In this document: one piece after another, positions 50,703-62,345 of the stretch
Layout: each line of letters starts with the position of its first letter
Position numbering within the stretch: the stretch's first letter is position 1
DNA from: Chondrus crispus
Lineage: Eukaryota; Rhodophyta; Florideophyceae; Gigartinales; Gigartinaceae
Reading direction: 5' to 3'
Length of the DNA: 64,000 bases
Assembly (NCBI RefSeq): GCF_000350225.1
Contig: NW_005179203.1
Coordinates: 378,443-442,442, forward strand
Notes under the pieces: model-generated
The model's database searches: none
Seen by the model: only the letters and a program-made list of their open reading frames with translations
Told to the model about the DNA's origin: nothing
Position numbers and translations under genes: made by a program

Positions 50703-51662
50703 ATGGTATCCGGGTCCGATTCGTCCCGTGAGACCCGTCATCGAGACGTGCCTCCGCCAGTTGTCGCGTGGATCACTCGGAGTTGTCGCGAGACTCTCCG
50801 AGAAGCGGAAAGATTCACGCTCAATACTGTAGCGGAGAAGCTCGCAGCGCAACCGTCGGCGCTGCGAGAAAACCTCAAGACTTTTAATGAGGAAACTATC
50901 GCGGTATAAGCCGAGATACAAGCCGCGCGAGAACGCGATCAACTTTCCGCCCTTGTAGGTGTATTAACCACGGCCTGGCAAGCGGATATATCTGCCCGAG
51001 CCGATGAGGCGACCAACCTTCTGAAAGAAGAGATCGCTTCCTTGTCAGAGGAGGTTGCTGCCCCCCGTCAAGAAATTACCGTCTTGAAGACGCACCGCCC
51101 CGATCCGTCGCTTGGCCCGCAGGGCGGATCGCTGACGCAAACTCCAGCCACCGCTGCTGTGATCCCTCCGACTACAGTCGGAGTAGCCACTCTTTCTCCC
51201 GTCGAGGAGTTACCCCCGTTGAACAAGAGGTTGCTCTTCTCCCACGTAACAATGCCGGCGCTGCAAGCCGCGGGGATACCGGTCCTTTCCATGGAAACCG
51301 CTCCCCAATTTTCCGCCAAACCTTAGGCGTCACGAACCGCGGCCGGAGCCTCCCGCGAGAGAGCCTCCGCCAGACCTATCCACCTCGAGGGTGATTTCCC
51401 TTCCCAGAATTTACTGGGAGGGAACCCCGACCAAGCGGGAAGTTCAGACGACGAGGGGAGTGGCCGACGAAAAAAGTTCAAACCCAGTCGGAGAGACAGG
51501 AAGGCTCACCGTCGCAAAGGACGAAAGTATGGCTACCTGCCGGACGGATACTCGAGCCAGTCCTCGTCATCCTTCTCTGACTCGCGGCCTGATTCCGAGT
51601 CAGAGTCGCTCACGGCTCCAACGCCGACGTTCGGTCCCAAACAGAAACGAGTTTTTGTTTGA
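50703..51662 (+). pseudogene. Gamma gag-like ORF, copy 1, two in-frame stops
   Basis: A single frame from ATG 50703 to the TGA at 51660-51662, cut by TAA at 50907 and TAG at 51324. The N-terminus (VVAWITRSCRETLREAE) is helical, followed by a long Glu/Ala-rich coiled coil to about residue 130, a Pro/Thr linker, then a strongly basic SGRRKKFKPSRRDRK stretch and a Ser/Asp-rich tail. A basic disordered tail after a helical body fits an RNA-binding structural protein, but there is no zinc knuckle and I cannot place it in a Gag family. Confidence 0.55.
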
Positions 51663-51686
51663 AAGCCGACAGACCACCGTTCAAAG

Positions 51687-52241
51687 GTGTTTCACGACAT
51701 GGCGTACGGGTCGGAGAGCTTCCGAGAAACCCTTCCTCGAGACGTTGCGCCGCCCGTTGCGGTGTGGATCTCTTGGAGCTTCCGCGATAATCTCCAAGAG
51801 GCAGAACGCCTCACCCTTGCCACGGTGGCGGAAAAACTCACAGCACATTCATCAGGGCTGCGAGAGAATCTCAACCGCCAGGTGGTTGAGTCCGTCGCCG
51901 TTTAAGGAGACGTCAACCCTGCGCGAGATCGTGATCGTCTCTCCGCCTCCAAGGGCGTATTAACTCAAGCGTGACAGAAGGACTTGTCTGCCATGCTCGC
52001 TGAGGTAACCACTCTGAAACAAGGGATCAAGACCCGGTCGGAGGAAGTTCGTACGCTGCACCAGGAGGTGTCCGATGCCAAGACGTCCCGCCTCAGGTCA
52101 GCTGCGGGGCATAAGACCAGATCCGAGGCAGTTGTTCCCAGCCTCCGACGCTGGTGCCCTTCCAACGAATGTCGAGACTACCACCACACCCTACCGGGTG
52201 CTGTGTACCAACCCTCCCCAAAGGGGAGTTACTACCGTTGA
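51687..52241 (+). pseudogene. Gamma gag-like ORF, copy 2 (partial)
   Basis: Repeats the first 200 or so codons of copy 1: FRETLPRDVAPPVAVWISWS against SRETRHRDVPPPVVAWITRS, then VAEKL...LRENL and a coiled coil. Stops at 51903 (TAA) and 51973 (TGA). The basic tail is not repeated. It arose by an internal duplication of about 1 kb. Confidence 0.6.
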
Positions 52242-52617
52242 ACAAGAGCATGCCCTTCGCCAACGTGACGGCCCCGGCGCTGGAGGCCGCAGAGGTTACG
52301 CTCCCTAGAATGGGGACCGTTCCCCATTTTACCCCTCGAAGGCGGGGTCGATGAACTCAGCGATTGCGTCTCGAGATGGGGCACCTGCCGGTAATTTCCA
52401 CGTCAAAAGTTATTTCCCCTACACGGGCTCCCTGGGGAATAATGTCGAGGGCGGTGCAGCCGCTCCAGGACGTGAAAAACGCGCGAAGTCCATGTACTGT
52501 CGGAGGCACCGCCAGTCCCGACGCCGAAAGGCGAGCCCAGGTTTAGATCCGACGACTTTCCGTCGTCGCCCACGCCCAGGACAAGTCCCGACCCACGTCC
52601 ATACGGGTCCTTACTTG

Positions 52618-52835
52618 GCGTCCTACAGCGTCTTTCTACCCCGCGGACTACGGCGTCAATCTGGCGTACTATCTCGTCCTTTTGGCGTACCACCGCGTCC
52701 ACTCTCGCGTATTACCGCGTCAATCTCGCGTACTACCCGGTCAATCTTCGCGTTCGATCGCGTGTCACGACCTCGCGTAATACAGCGTTAACCTCGCGTG
52801 CTACCGCGCCAACTCCGCGTACCATCGCGTGACTT
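52618..52835. repeat. 22-23 bp tandem repeats in gamma
   Basis: About ten degenerate units of CTCGCGTACTACCGCGTCAAT. Followed by G-rich repeats with ATCAAGGACGTGGAAATT variants (about 52985-53140). Confidence 0.7.
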
Positions 52836-53254
52836 CGGACCTCTCCGGGCTATGGGCAGACCAATGCCCTCGACGGACAGGCTGGTCAGAAGAAATTTCG
52901 GTTCCCTTCCCCCAGTTTTCGCTCGTACGGAGTGTCCTCGCCTCACCAATCAAAGGACAAAGAAAACTCTCTGTGGAAGGGGAGATTATCCTCTCCAAGG
53001 ACGGGGACTATTTCCTTGCGCAAGGGGGAATTACCGTCATCAAGGACGTAGAAATCCCCCCCGAAGCAAGGAGGTTATATTCATCAAGGACGTGGAAATT
53101 CTCTGTGAATGGGAAGAGTAGCGTCGTTGAGGACGAAGAAAATTCCCTGGGCGGCTGGGGAGATCGAATACTAGATGAATGGACCGCGGCCCGGTCGGTA
53201 ATGCAGTTAACCTTCGCCTATCTGGTGGCAAGCGTCTCACATTTTAATCTGTGC

Positions 53255-53440
53255 GGTCACTAACTCGGTCTCACGAGATGTTCTAATTTCCCCAACTGAG
53301 GGGCGATCACCACCTCGGTATCACGAGCTGTCCTAATCCTCGATTTCACGAGTCGTTCTAACACTCAATACCACGAGTCGTCCTAACACTCGATACCACG
53401 AGTCGATCTAACCATCGATCCAACGAGTCAATCTCCTCCT
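53255..53440. repeat. 26-bp hairpin repeats in gamma
   Basis: About six units of type CACTCGATACCACGAGTCGTCCTAA, each with a CTCG...CGAG stem; clearest between 53330 and 53420. Confidence 0.7.
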
Positions 53441-54014
53441 GGTAATCAGCGAGATCTTCACCCGGTACTGTATCCACCGTCCTCTCCACCCAGTACCGCC
53501 TTGGGGTCCTTCGCCACCTCCTCAGTGCCCACCACCGTCGCCGTTGCTCCGGCACGCGCGGGTTCTATAGCAAGCGCGACTCCGCGTCCAACATCGCCGA
53601 ACGGTCGCGTTTCTCAGATATTACCTCCGGCTGGATCCCAGCCCTGTTGCCCCCTCAAGGAGGTACGCAGTGTACCTACAGCAATGCTCCATGGAAACAC
53701 GCGCCACGATCCCTCCAACCGCCTCCGGACGCCTTGGCCCGGTAATTTCGCCTAGTTGATTGTGTTTCAATTTTTGGGTTTGATTTTTTGGCAGATGCCT
53801 AATTTCTGTTAATTTTTCAGTTTCAATTTTTGGGTTTGATTTTTTGGCGGATGCTTAATTTCCGCTGTTGTTTGGCAGGTGGCGCCGCCCCGGCCATACC
53901 AGTACAGCCCGCCTTTGGAGGCGGGCAGTACAGTATGAAGGGCGCCCCCGCGTTCTCTTGGCGGCGCCACCGACCCCCGACGCAACCCTGGGAGGCAGAC
54001 GCCCGAGACGCTAT
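53441..54014. other. Gamma internal region before the hairpin array
   Basis: No gene. Holds a tandem duplication of about 64 bp, each copy with CAATTTTTGGGTTTGATTTT (about 53767 and 53824). Confidence 0.5.
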
Positions 54015-55640
54015 AGCTCGTTCGACGAGGGGTTTTTGCGCCCTCGTGGCGGTTTCGCGAGGAATAATTTTCCTGGTCTCTCGGCGACGTAGCCCCTTAC
54101 CCTCATGGCGTGCGCGTCCCTCCCCTGGAGGAGAAGTCGCAGTACTCCGTTCACGAGGTTCCCTTCCGCCGCTTGGCGTGTCCACCCCCCCATCGGCGAG
54201 GGAGAAAATATTTCGCTCGTATGTCGAGGTCATTCTCCGCCTCTTGGCGGGTGTCTCCCCCACCACAAGTGTGGGATAATTTATTTCACTCGGTTATCGA
54301 GGTCATTGTCTGCCTCGTGGCGGGCCCGTCCCCCTCGCCGGGGTAGGATAATTTATCTTACTCGTTTAACGAGGGTACTCCCGCTCAAGAAGCGTGTCAG
54401 TCCCTCATCTCGAGGGACAAATTCTGTACTCGGTTGACGAGGATACTCCCGCTCAAGCAGCGTGTCGGTCCCTCCTCTCGAGGGATAAGTTCTAGCCTCG
54501 TTTATCGAGGGTCCTCCCGCCCAAGCGGCGTGTCCGCCCTCATTGCGAGGATTAATTCAATTCCTCGTTGACGAGGATCCTCCCGAGTCACGAGCGATAA
54601 TTTTCCACTCGTTTGACGAGGATGCCTCCGCTCTAGCAGCGTGTTCGTCGCGCATCTCGAAAGGATAATTTATATACTCGTCTGTCGAGGTGACTTTCCG
54701 CCCTGGCGTCGGGTCCTGTACCCTTCTGGGCGTAGGGCATGGTATCTACTCGCCCGATGAGGTGACTACTCGCTCGCTTGTCGTGTTCGGCATCCCTTTG
54801 CACAAGGGATAACCTATCAACTCTCGTGACGAGGTTAGTTTCCGCCTGGTAGCGTGTTTGTCCCTCATCCCGAGGAAGACTTTCGATGCTCGTTCGACGA
54901 GGTTATTGCCCGCCTCGGTGGCGTGTTCCGTATCCCTACTCCCGGGGGATAGTTTCTACTCGATCGAGGAGGTGGCAGCACGTCTCCATGGCGCATTCAT
55001 ATTCCTACTCGCAAGGGATAATCTAGCTGCTCGTCCGACGAGGTATCTTCCTCGCCCTCATGGCGCGTTTTGTATCTCCAGTCAAGGGGGGTAATTTCTA
55101 TACTCGTTTGACGAGGTTGTTATCCGCCCTGGAAGCGTGTTCCTTACCCCTACTCGAGAGGGGTAATTTATCTACTCACATGATGAGGTGAAGTCCCGCC
55201 TCGCGGCGCGTTCACCTCTCGAGGAGCCTTTTCTTGACTCGTTTGACGAGGGATCGTTCTACCCCTATGGCGTATGCGTCACTCCCCTCGGGGAGTAATT
55301 TATATACTCGCTCGACGAAGATCTCCCCGCCCTCAGCGGCGTGTTCCTCGACCCTACGACCGAGGGAAAGTTTATCCTCCCCCTCGCCCAAGGGTCCCTT
55401 TCGCCCAAATTGGGTGCTCGAGGAGTAACTCCGATACTCGGCTGGCGAAGTTGTTTTCACGCCCTCATGGCGCGGTCTTTTCCCCCTACGCATGAGGGGT
55501 AATTAACGTACTCGCTCGACAAGGTTTCCGTCCCCCTCGACTGAGGACGTTCATCGTGGCGGGGATTAATGCCGACAATCGCTCGACGAGGATATTCCCT
55601 GCCCTGGTGGCGTGGTCAGCTTGGCGGAAGGGATTTGCGA
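54015..55640. repeat. Gamma hairpin array: about 23 units of 68-73 bp
   Basis: Each unit opens with a small stem CTCG-ttyga-CGAGG, has a middle GGCGTGT, then a second stem CCCTC...GAGGG and ends GATAATTTATNTA. Unit starts near 54017, 54077, 54145, 54216, 54289, 54361, 54429, 54497, 54564, 54608, 54677, 54749, 54821, 54889, 54959, 55030, 55103, 55174, 55238, 55307, 55437 (about two units after the previous), 55511 and 55582. The first stem is better conserved than the spacer. Confidence 0.88.
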
Positions 55641-56460
55641 CCCTACGGACAGGAAGGGATTTTTGGCTCCTTTCAAATGTCGCCGCCTTCATCTTGTGCG
55701 AGGGAGTTCCCCCTTTCCTAGGGGAGAACTGGCTGTACCTATTGGACGGGGGGACGCCTCCCTTCCCGGGATACGTTCAATTCTCTGCGCCTCGCTGCGT
55801 GAGAGGGAACACTGGGGGTGTGTCAGACGAGGTGGGCTTCTCTTGGCTACGCAACGCGGAGGACAGTACCAAGGGTCTGGTTTATTGGTCACCCTAGAAG
55901 TGGGGTGGATCAACTTGGGCCCCTATCGAGCTGTCACCACCCCGCCCTCAAGGGGCTCCTTCTTCCTCGTAGTGAACGAGAGCCTTTTCTGGCAACAAGC
56001 CCCCCGCGGCCCCCTATGAAACCACAGGTGGCTCGGGCTCGACTACCGCAACCTCCTTCGCCGTCGGGTCGCGCACATTCGCCACCTCAGCTGGCGGATC
56101 TTCCGACGCGACCTTCCCCGGCCATACCATTTCACGCTTGGAAGAAGAAATGTCGCGTTGGCCGGCTGAAAGGGGCTCGCTGGTTGCCGAAAGGACAGGA
56201 GTCGGTCGATAATGGGGACGTGCTGGTCAAAGAAGGGTCGCGCCGAAGAGAGAGTGAACTGTTCAAATGATGGACGCTGCCTCGCAATTTGGTTCAGATT
56301 TTGGACACCGCTCCGCAATTTAATCGGGACGCGCTCTGGGTGACTCACCCCACACCACCCTCTTCCCAAGAGCTCTTCTATCCTGGCGAGTTGTTCATGG
56401 CGGTACAATTGTTGCCGGAGTCATGGTTCACGAGGACGCTCGACTCTGAGAGGGGGGCTA
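55641..56460. other. Gamma 3' internal region and polypurine tract
   Basis: No firm gene. A 121-codon minus frame begins at ATG 56408, only about 50 bp from the LTR, so it has the same placement as the gypsy and beta antisense ORFs, but it is Arg-rich and without motifs. The tract CTCTGAGAGGGGGGCTA (56444-56460) primes plus-strand synthesis. Confidence 0.5.
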
Positions 56461-57163
56461 TGTAGAGCACTGACCGCCCCGCGTAATCGCGGTGCTGTAC
56501 TGTAGCACACGCGGAATGCCTCACTATCATAAGTGAGATATATACCACGTGTAACCGTGTATCCAAACCCCCCCGCTCGTGTCCGGGTGTAAGCTCCATG
56601 GGGCCCTGTCGAAGTACTGACAGTTCTACCCACGTGTACCCGTGTTATCCCTCACGTTAATCGTGTCATTCCCCACGTGTAGTGGTTGTCACACCTCCCC
56701 AAGAGGAGTTTCTCCGGCCATCGCCGCCGTCGTCCAATTTAGTATTTTTAGTTTAATTAATTATAGCTCCGACGTCGGCTAGTATATAGCCGACGTCCGA
56801 CCCTAAGTAAAACGGTACGAAGCTTTGGGTCCACAGCTCGGGTTTCTGGAACGGAGTCGTAGCCTCGCGTCGGTCCCCGTCCCACGACGGTACCCTGCGA
56901 GCCATCTGCGTCCCGATTCCCTCCTGTCTCTACCGCGCGCGTCGTCCCGCCACGCCCGGCTCTCCGCGCGACAGCTGTCCCTACCGCTCCGCCCCTTCTG
57001 GGTTCTGTTTTGCCTCTTTTTCCCTTACTTTCCCTACTGCGCTTCGCGCCCGGCCCCGTACCGGTCCCTTACGGGTGGTCTCCCGATAACCCCCTACACG
57101 CGCCCCCTGAACGCGCGCGCTCTGCCAGAGGGGGATCCCACCCTTCCCCCTTAGTGCACGACA
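56461..57163 (+). repeat. Gamma 3' LTR
   Basis: 703 bp matching 49895-50596 with about 15 differences. Confidence 0.88.
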
Positions 57164-57460
57164 CTGCATTCCTCCCTATTTCCGGGTACTTTTAGGCAGA
57201 ATTGCGCCCGGTTGAGTGTCATGCCCGTTGGGTACCGCCACTACCTGTCCGCTGTGGAGCGTGCCCCTCCGGCCCGACAGCCCTTACAGCGGTCCTATTT
57301 GATACTGTTATTTAATCTACGTGTCCACCCGTCTTACATTCATGCCTCAAACCCTTTTTTCAGCCGTTATAAAGTGGTATCAACTGTAGTGCAATAATCG
57401 ACTACACCGTGGAGGGGTGAAAAGACAAGGAATTGAGGGGTATGACAAAGTGGGGAGGGG
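57164..57460 (+). other. Beta-related 3' remnant between gamma and LTR
   Basis: No gene. TGTAGTGCAATAATCG at 57385 recalls the beta LTR terminus. The G-rich GTGGGGAGGGG directly before 57461 is a plausible polypurine tract for the beta LTR that follows. Confidence 0.45.
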
Positions 57461-58494
57461 TGACAAGTGAAAATTATTTCACTTTATTATTTTAATTATT
57501 AATTTCAATTAGTTGCATATTACTTATTTAACATTAGATTAGATCTAGGATTTAGCGCGGAGAGCTACTGTAGTGGCTCCGGCGGGGCGATATATACCTT
57601 AGCTCTCTGACGTTCAAGTCAGTAAAAGTAACCCGAGTTGCCAGAGTTGAATATCGCCTTGGTCGAAGTCCGTCTTTCCCAAGACGCTCCCTTTTACCAC
57701 AGATTACGTTATCCTTTGCGCTCGGGGGTTCCCTCTCCTTTTCCTTTATTTCACCTATCCATTTCTATTTCTATCTCTATTTCTATTCTCTTATCTTGTG
57801 TTGGTTCCACAGTGCCGGATTGCGATCTGCATTGTGACGACTGGAGTCATCGGGCTCTTGTGTTGGTTCTTTTGTTTGTTGTTGGTGCCATCGGCATTGG
57901 TTGCGACCGGACCGGTGTAGGTGTCTTAGCCATCGGGCAACACGTGGGTGTAGCGCTGCTACTTGTTTACGTCCACCGACGGAGGCTGTTGCAACGACGT
58001 CTCCCTCGAAGGTCCTGTTGCGTACACAGGACAGTGTTGGTTCCATCGGATACAGGTTGCGACCGTTCCGGTGTCGGTACTTTGCCATCGGGCAGTACGG
58101 AGGTGTAGCGCTGCTACGTTTTTGCTAATTCCCGTCGGGCTGCGTTGCGAAGCCCCCGTCGAAGACCTTATCAAGGGTATAAGGTGTACCAGGCGCCCGC
58201 GAGCATTAGTTCTACGACCCATCGGGCCCGGCTTCTTAATCACCGCCCGAACTCGCCGAGCAGCTGCCTGTACAAGACTCTACCACCATTCGTCCCCGGG
58301 CCTGGCATCTTCCTTTTGCCCCCCTATCAGGGACTTGAGCTACTGTGGGCCGCAAACCCACTTAAAGGGAAAGGGAGAATCGGACACCCCGTAGGGCTGT
58401 GCCGTCGGCAACTCTTGTTGGTTGTTGTTTGTTGGTTGTGTTGTTGCTGGACCGTTGGACCCTGGTTCCGGCCTGACAAGCACATTGCACTACA
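57461..58494 (+). repeat. Beta-family LTR, plus orientation
   Basis: Inverted relative to 3004-3959. Starts TGACAAGTGAAAATT, shares GGCGATATATACCTTAGCTC and the CGGGCAACACGTGGGTGTAG and CCATCGGGCAGTA motifs, and ends ACATTGCACTACA. The flank to its right differs from both other beta LTR copies, so it is a solo LTR or the end of a 5'-truncated element. Confidence 0.7.
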
Positions 58495-58864
58495 TCAACC
58501 CTCCGCTACACGAACAGTTTTTGTGTCGTTCTCAGGGCCTTTCTTAAATTGCTTGCACGGCGTGCGTGCGTGCGTGCCCGAGGCCTCTCGTCACCCCCAT
58601 TGGCCCCTGAAGAATAATTGAAACAGTGTCTAGCTCCATTACACAACCCCCTCTCCGTACAGGCAGCCGCATGGCACACCGCCAGCCTCGACCTTGGCAA
58701 CACCTCATTGGCACCGACGCCAATCTTCAAATTTTAAAAAAGGCCGCTAAACGGCAGGCTTGAAGCCTGCGTTTGCACATCTCGATGCTAATCTCCGTGT
58801 TGGTCCAGCTAAGAAGCAATTTTGCTTCCTATGCTAATACCCCGGACCTCCTAGTCTAGACCTT
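58495..58864. other. Region right of beta LTR, no gene seen
   Basis: Contains a GGCAGGCTTGAAGCCTGCG hairpin (about 58752) and an AGCAATTTTGCTTC palindrome (about 58817). These could be subterminal motifs of a DNA transposon, but no matching right end lies in the window. Confidence 0.4.
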
Positions 58865-61021
58865 GTGCTCCTTCGTACAGAAACGCCGAACTATACGCCT
58901 ACCTCCCCACCCGTGCGCATTCGAGATACCATCACACTGTCCCCGTCCATTACCATCACGATCAAGAATATGCCCATCCGAAATCAATACCTCCCTCTCT
59001 TCATGACAGTCTCCATATATCCGAGGCGATCTCCTCGCAACCACCGAAGCCCCGACCCCTCGAGACCTCCTACTTTCCCACGCCACAACGAGCCACTTTC
59101 CCACATATTAGCCAACTCCTTCGCCGCTACTGACACCCCAACCTTCTCTAAACCATCTCGTCCTCCTTCCTCCGCCTTTCGCGCATCCGCAGATTCTGCA
59201 ACCGAGCCCCCATCTAGCGATGCTATCCGCGCGAGCCATTTATCGACACAGCGGCCTTCTAGCGATGGCGCACGCGCGACAGAACGGTCCACGCAACCTC
59301 CCACGAGCACAGCCGAACATGCAAGCGAGCGCGAAACCCACCCCCGTTCTAGCCAAGCCCGCCGCTCTGGCGACCTTTCCATTGTTCCCCCGGAGAGTAT
59401 TCCCCCGCACGCTTGGCCTAGCCAGCCATCAACGGCAAGTGGAAAACGGCTGTCGAGCACGACAACGGAACCCCCGCCGGGACTATCGGAAGTTGGCGTG
59501 TTTGAGGGACTGTGGAGCATCCGTAGGTCCGGCGAGCGGCCCTGAAACGACCCGACACGCTCGCACAGCAAGCCATGAAGACAGAATCACTCCAGCGGCC
59601 GAGGAAGAAACTATAGATGGACAACGCAACCTGTGGCACCACTATGCAGGCGGGAGATTCTACTGCTGGCCTACAACTTTATTGGGGAGCATAACGAAGC
59701 CGTATTGCGGAAGGTATTGAAGGAGTGGCTGCGGAAAGTGAGCGGTTCGAAGACGGAACGCATCACACGGGCCTACCTCTACTTCCGTGTCACTCTTATT
59801 GGTGGTGAGGCTGCCGGGGAATTGTTTCGGAAATGTGTGAAGGATGGGTTATGTTCATTCAAGGACTTTGATACATGGTTAGAGAAGAAAAGGTATCCGG
59901 TCGAGCGCTTGACGGAGGTTCCTGCCGATGCAGATCTTATGAGGGCGTTTCGTCCGGTGCAAGTGGCGCACTGGGAGGAGTTTGAGGCTGTGGCTGAGCA
60001 GAGACGGCAGATGGCGGCTGACAGAGACTTGCCGGACGTAAATGCTGGGAGTTCTGGGTACGGAGGACCTGCGAGTGGCGTCGGAGGATCGCCGTTCAGC
60101 CTCTCGCAGTTTGCCTGGTTGTGCCTTCTGCTCCGTGACGATCCCGTCGCAAAGCTCGCGTTTCAGGGAACCGGGCAGGAGCTGAGCATGGAGCAGCAGC
60201 GCAATCGTGTCAACGGTGACGACTACTGGCACACTGTTGCCGAGCGCTTCAACAACGCTGACTTCCATCCCCGCATTGATGCGCGACCCGAACTACCCCT
60301 GGAGACTCTAGACCCCTCATCGACTCCCCCTTCACCCGTGGGCGGCCTGAAGATAAAGACGTTATGGACGGACATACGCGGTCCGTTCACGAAGGCCCAT
60401 AATGACTTTGCAAAGTCGGGTCAGAAAGATTCGACCTTACTAGGGACTCGCCGTTTCCTGCAAAACAACGGGAATGGTCAGCTTTGTGCCCTCTCCAAGC
60501 GCATACTCGTCATGTTTATCGTGTTGCAGATCGGGAGGGACAACAGGGGGACAGAAGACCAGGGGTCAACCGCGAAGGCCATGTTGAGCGTGGCACTTAG
60601 GGTGATCTCGGGCGGCGACGGGTTTGACGAAGCTGGGTCTGGAATTCCGCCAGGGGTTGGTTAGACGGGTGCAGTCATAATGGGGAGTTCAAGTGATGAA
60701 GGGGACGACGGGGGGCCCGCATCGGGCTCAAGGAAGAAGCGCAAGACAGTCGCTGTTTCCGACGACACATCGTTCCTATGTCACCATATAAAAGGGTTGA
60801 CAGACTCGCTAAGTAGTCGGCAAGCTGACACCGGGGAGAGATCTTTGGCAGAGTTTGTGGAAAGCGGAAAGTTAATGGAAGTGCTTCAGGAGGCGCAAGA
60901 ACAATTGCGGACTGCAGAGAGGGGAGCAAAGGACGATGATGATGTTTTACTGAAGCTAACCACGGCACGCTTCGAGAAAATACGAGCCGATTACGAGCGC
61001 AAGTTTGGAACAACTGCGTAG
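58865..61021 (+). pseudogene. Broken multi-part ORF, possible transposon accessory protein
   Basis: Three open stretches in the same frame: 58865-59545 (Ser/Thr/Pro-rich, disordered), 59633-60664 (343 codons) and 60680-61021 (113 codons). A TAG at 60662 alone separates the last two. Upstream of 59660 the natural sequence (EEETIDGQRNLWHHYAGG) is in another frame, so at least one shift is present. The middle part is helical (VLRKVLKEWLRKV; SLSQFAWLCLLLRDD; DDYWHTVAERFNNADFHPRI), the last has a basic KKRKT patch and a coiled-coil tail. The DDYWHTVAERFN pattern recalls Myb/SANT-like companions of Harbinger elements, only by general look. Function not assigned. Confidence 0.45.
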
Positions 61022-61077
61022 GATATTCTACCCCCGTCGATAGTAGATAGCACGTCCCGACAAAATTGCTGCAATTG

Positions 61078-61821
61078 TCATGCACATCGGCGCCTCAAGC
61101 CTGGGGCATCACGGCTCCTCCTTGAAACCAGGGCCAACTGGACAGCCTTTCCATTAACGAACCCATTCTTGTCATCGACATACCCCAAAATCAAGGGGAC
61201 TATCCAGCGAATAGCGCCCTGCTCTGCGACCTTCTTTGCCGCTTAGCTGTTCCAAACAAACCTCAAATCGGCCCCCGCAAAGTCCGGGGTGGCCGGGGCG
61301 TGCGAATCCCCACTAATCTCTGCCCTCTGCTGCACGGAGCGGGTGAGATCGATGGCGTGCGAAAAATAGAAGCCGGGGAAGGAGGCGGGGGAGTTGACCA
61401 TGGCGGCGAGCATGGCCTCCTCGGCGAACTGCGGCTTGGTAAGTCCGATTTGCTTCTTGACCATTTTCAGGCTGCGCACTGGGATCGCTTTCAGCGTGTC
61501 GACGCGCCCGTCAATGGCCTCGATAATCGCGCCGGCCGAGGAGCGCTTCTTGATCACGAGCAGGTACGCGTCGTGCAGCGACTCCAGCAGCCCGACCAGG
61601 CTGTACACTAGCGTTTCTGTGTCCGGCTGGGCCAGGGTCGCGCAATCCGTCTTCGTGCGCACCGAGCACGCCAGCGTGTGCCGGTCTAGGTACAGGAGGT
61701 GGGTGGGCGAGACGGCGGCCCCTGCAGGCTCGAGCGTGATCCAGTGCGTCGACGTGCGCTGGAAGAGCGTCTCGGCGGTCATGGTGGGGTGACGCGGGCG
61801 GGGCATCGTGCGGGGAAGCAT
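61078..61821 (-). pseudogene. Sac1-type phosphoinositide phosphatase, 5' fragment
   Basis: Sac1 enzymes remove phosphates from phosphoinositides at ER/Golgi membranes. This N-terminal piece shows LLESLHDAYLLVIKKRSSAG, FPGFYFSHAIDLTRSVQ and DLRFVWN, all Sac-domain landmarks. A TAA at 61243-61245 interrupts it, but the same frame goes on with IRWIVPLILGYVDD and ALVSRRSRDAPG, again Sac1-like, to a TGA at 61078. The catalytic CX5R motif, which lies further on in the family, is absent, so it is inactive. ATG 61821 or the one at 61776 (MTAETLF) could be the start. It is head-to-head with the RidA copy. Confidence 0.78.
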
Positions 61822-61900
61822 GCAGGGAGGTTTGCGATATTATCCTTACTAAGTGTGCGGCGGAGGGACGGGCGGCGCTGGGAGAGGGCGGGATGGGATG
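61812..61900. repeat. SAC1/RidA shared leader, repeated at 63404-63475
   Basis: GCAGGGAGGT, then GTGTGCGGCGNAGGGACGGG and CGGCGCTGGGAGAGGGC, occur here and again at 63404-63475 in the same orientation. The first copy lies between the divergent SAC1 and RidA starts; the second follows the exosome-like fragment. Confidence 0.8.
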
Positions 61901-62345
61901 GTGCAGTCGCGCCTCGTTGCCGACGACATTACCGTCGAGATTGGCGTCATCACGGCCCTGCCGTCGCCGGAAAAGATCCTCGCGACGGACAAGGCCGCGG
62001 CGGCCGTCGGGCCGTATAATCAGGGTGTAGTGGTGGATGATGGCACGGTGTATGTGAGCGGATGCCTTGGGTTGCTGCTAGGCGATGGCGGCATGGTCGA
62101 GGGCGGCGTGGAGGGGCAGACGAGGCAGGCCTTGGAGAACATCAGAGCGATTCTGAATTCGACGGGGCCGGGCCGAACGATATTGTGAGGACTGGTATCT
62201 TGCTGGATGACATGGCCGATTTTGAAAAGGTCAACGCTGTCTGTAAGGAATTTTTCGGGGCAGGAGATGTGCCTGTGCGCTCGTGTTTTGCGGCAAAGGA
62301 GCTTCCAAAGGGGATCTCGTCGAGATTAGGCTACTGCTAAATTTC
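61898..62345 (+). pseudogene. RidA/YjgF/UK114 family gene, two frameshifts
   Basis: RidA proteins hydrolyse reactive enamine/imine intermediates. From ATG 61898 the sequence has ATDKAAAAVGPYNQGVVV, VYVSGCLGLL and VEGQTRQALENIRAIL. Near 62163 the family continues in another frame (GPNDIVRTGILLDDMADFEK, FGAGDVPVRSCFA, ELPKG), and near 62312 in the third (GDLVEIRLL). The substrate Arg (PVRS) is present. Length fits the usual 130-150 residues. Each break is about one base, so it is a young pseudogene, or the assembly has errors. Confidence 0.82.

Larger units (their letters stand above)
49895..57163 (+). mobile_element. Gamma: non-autonomous LTR element with gag-like ORF
   Basis: LTRs at 49895-50596 and 56461-57163 (about 98% alike). 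The primer-binding site TGGTCTCCCGACCTAGAAG at 50600 and the polypurine tract GAGAGGGGGG before 56461 set the plus orientation. The 5.9-kb interior has a gag-like ORF duplicated in part (50703-52241), several tandem-repeat arrays and no protease, reverse transcriptase or integrase. GGCAT before it and TGCAT just after 57164 may be an imperfect target duplication. Fits the TR-GAG/large retrotransposon derivative type. Confidence 0.82.

Noticed and set aside
56043..56408. Gamma antisense ORF comparable with the gypsy one
   Set aside because: Only 121 Arg-rich codons with no motif; placement alone is not enough.
58752..58830. Left terminal inverted repeat of a second Harbinger
   Set aside because: Only local palindromes are seen; the partner end lies outside the window, so it cannot be called.
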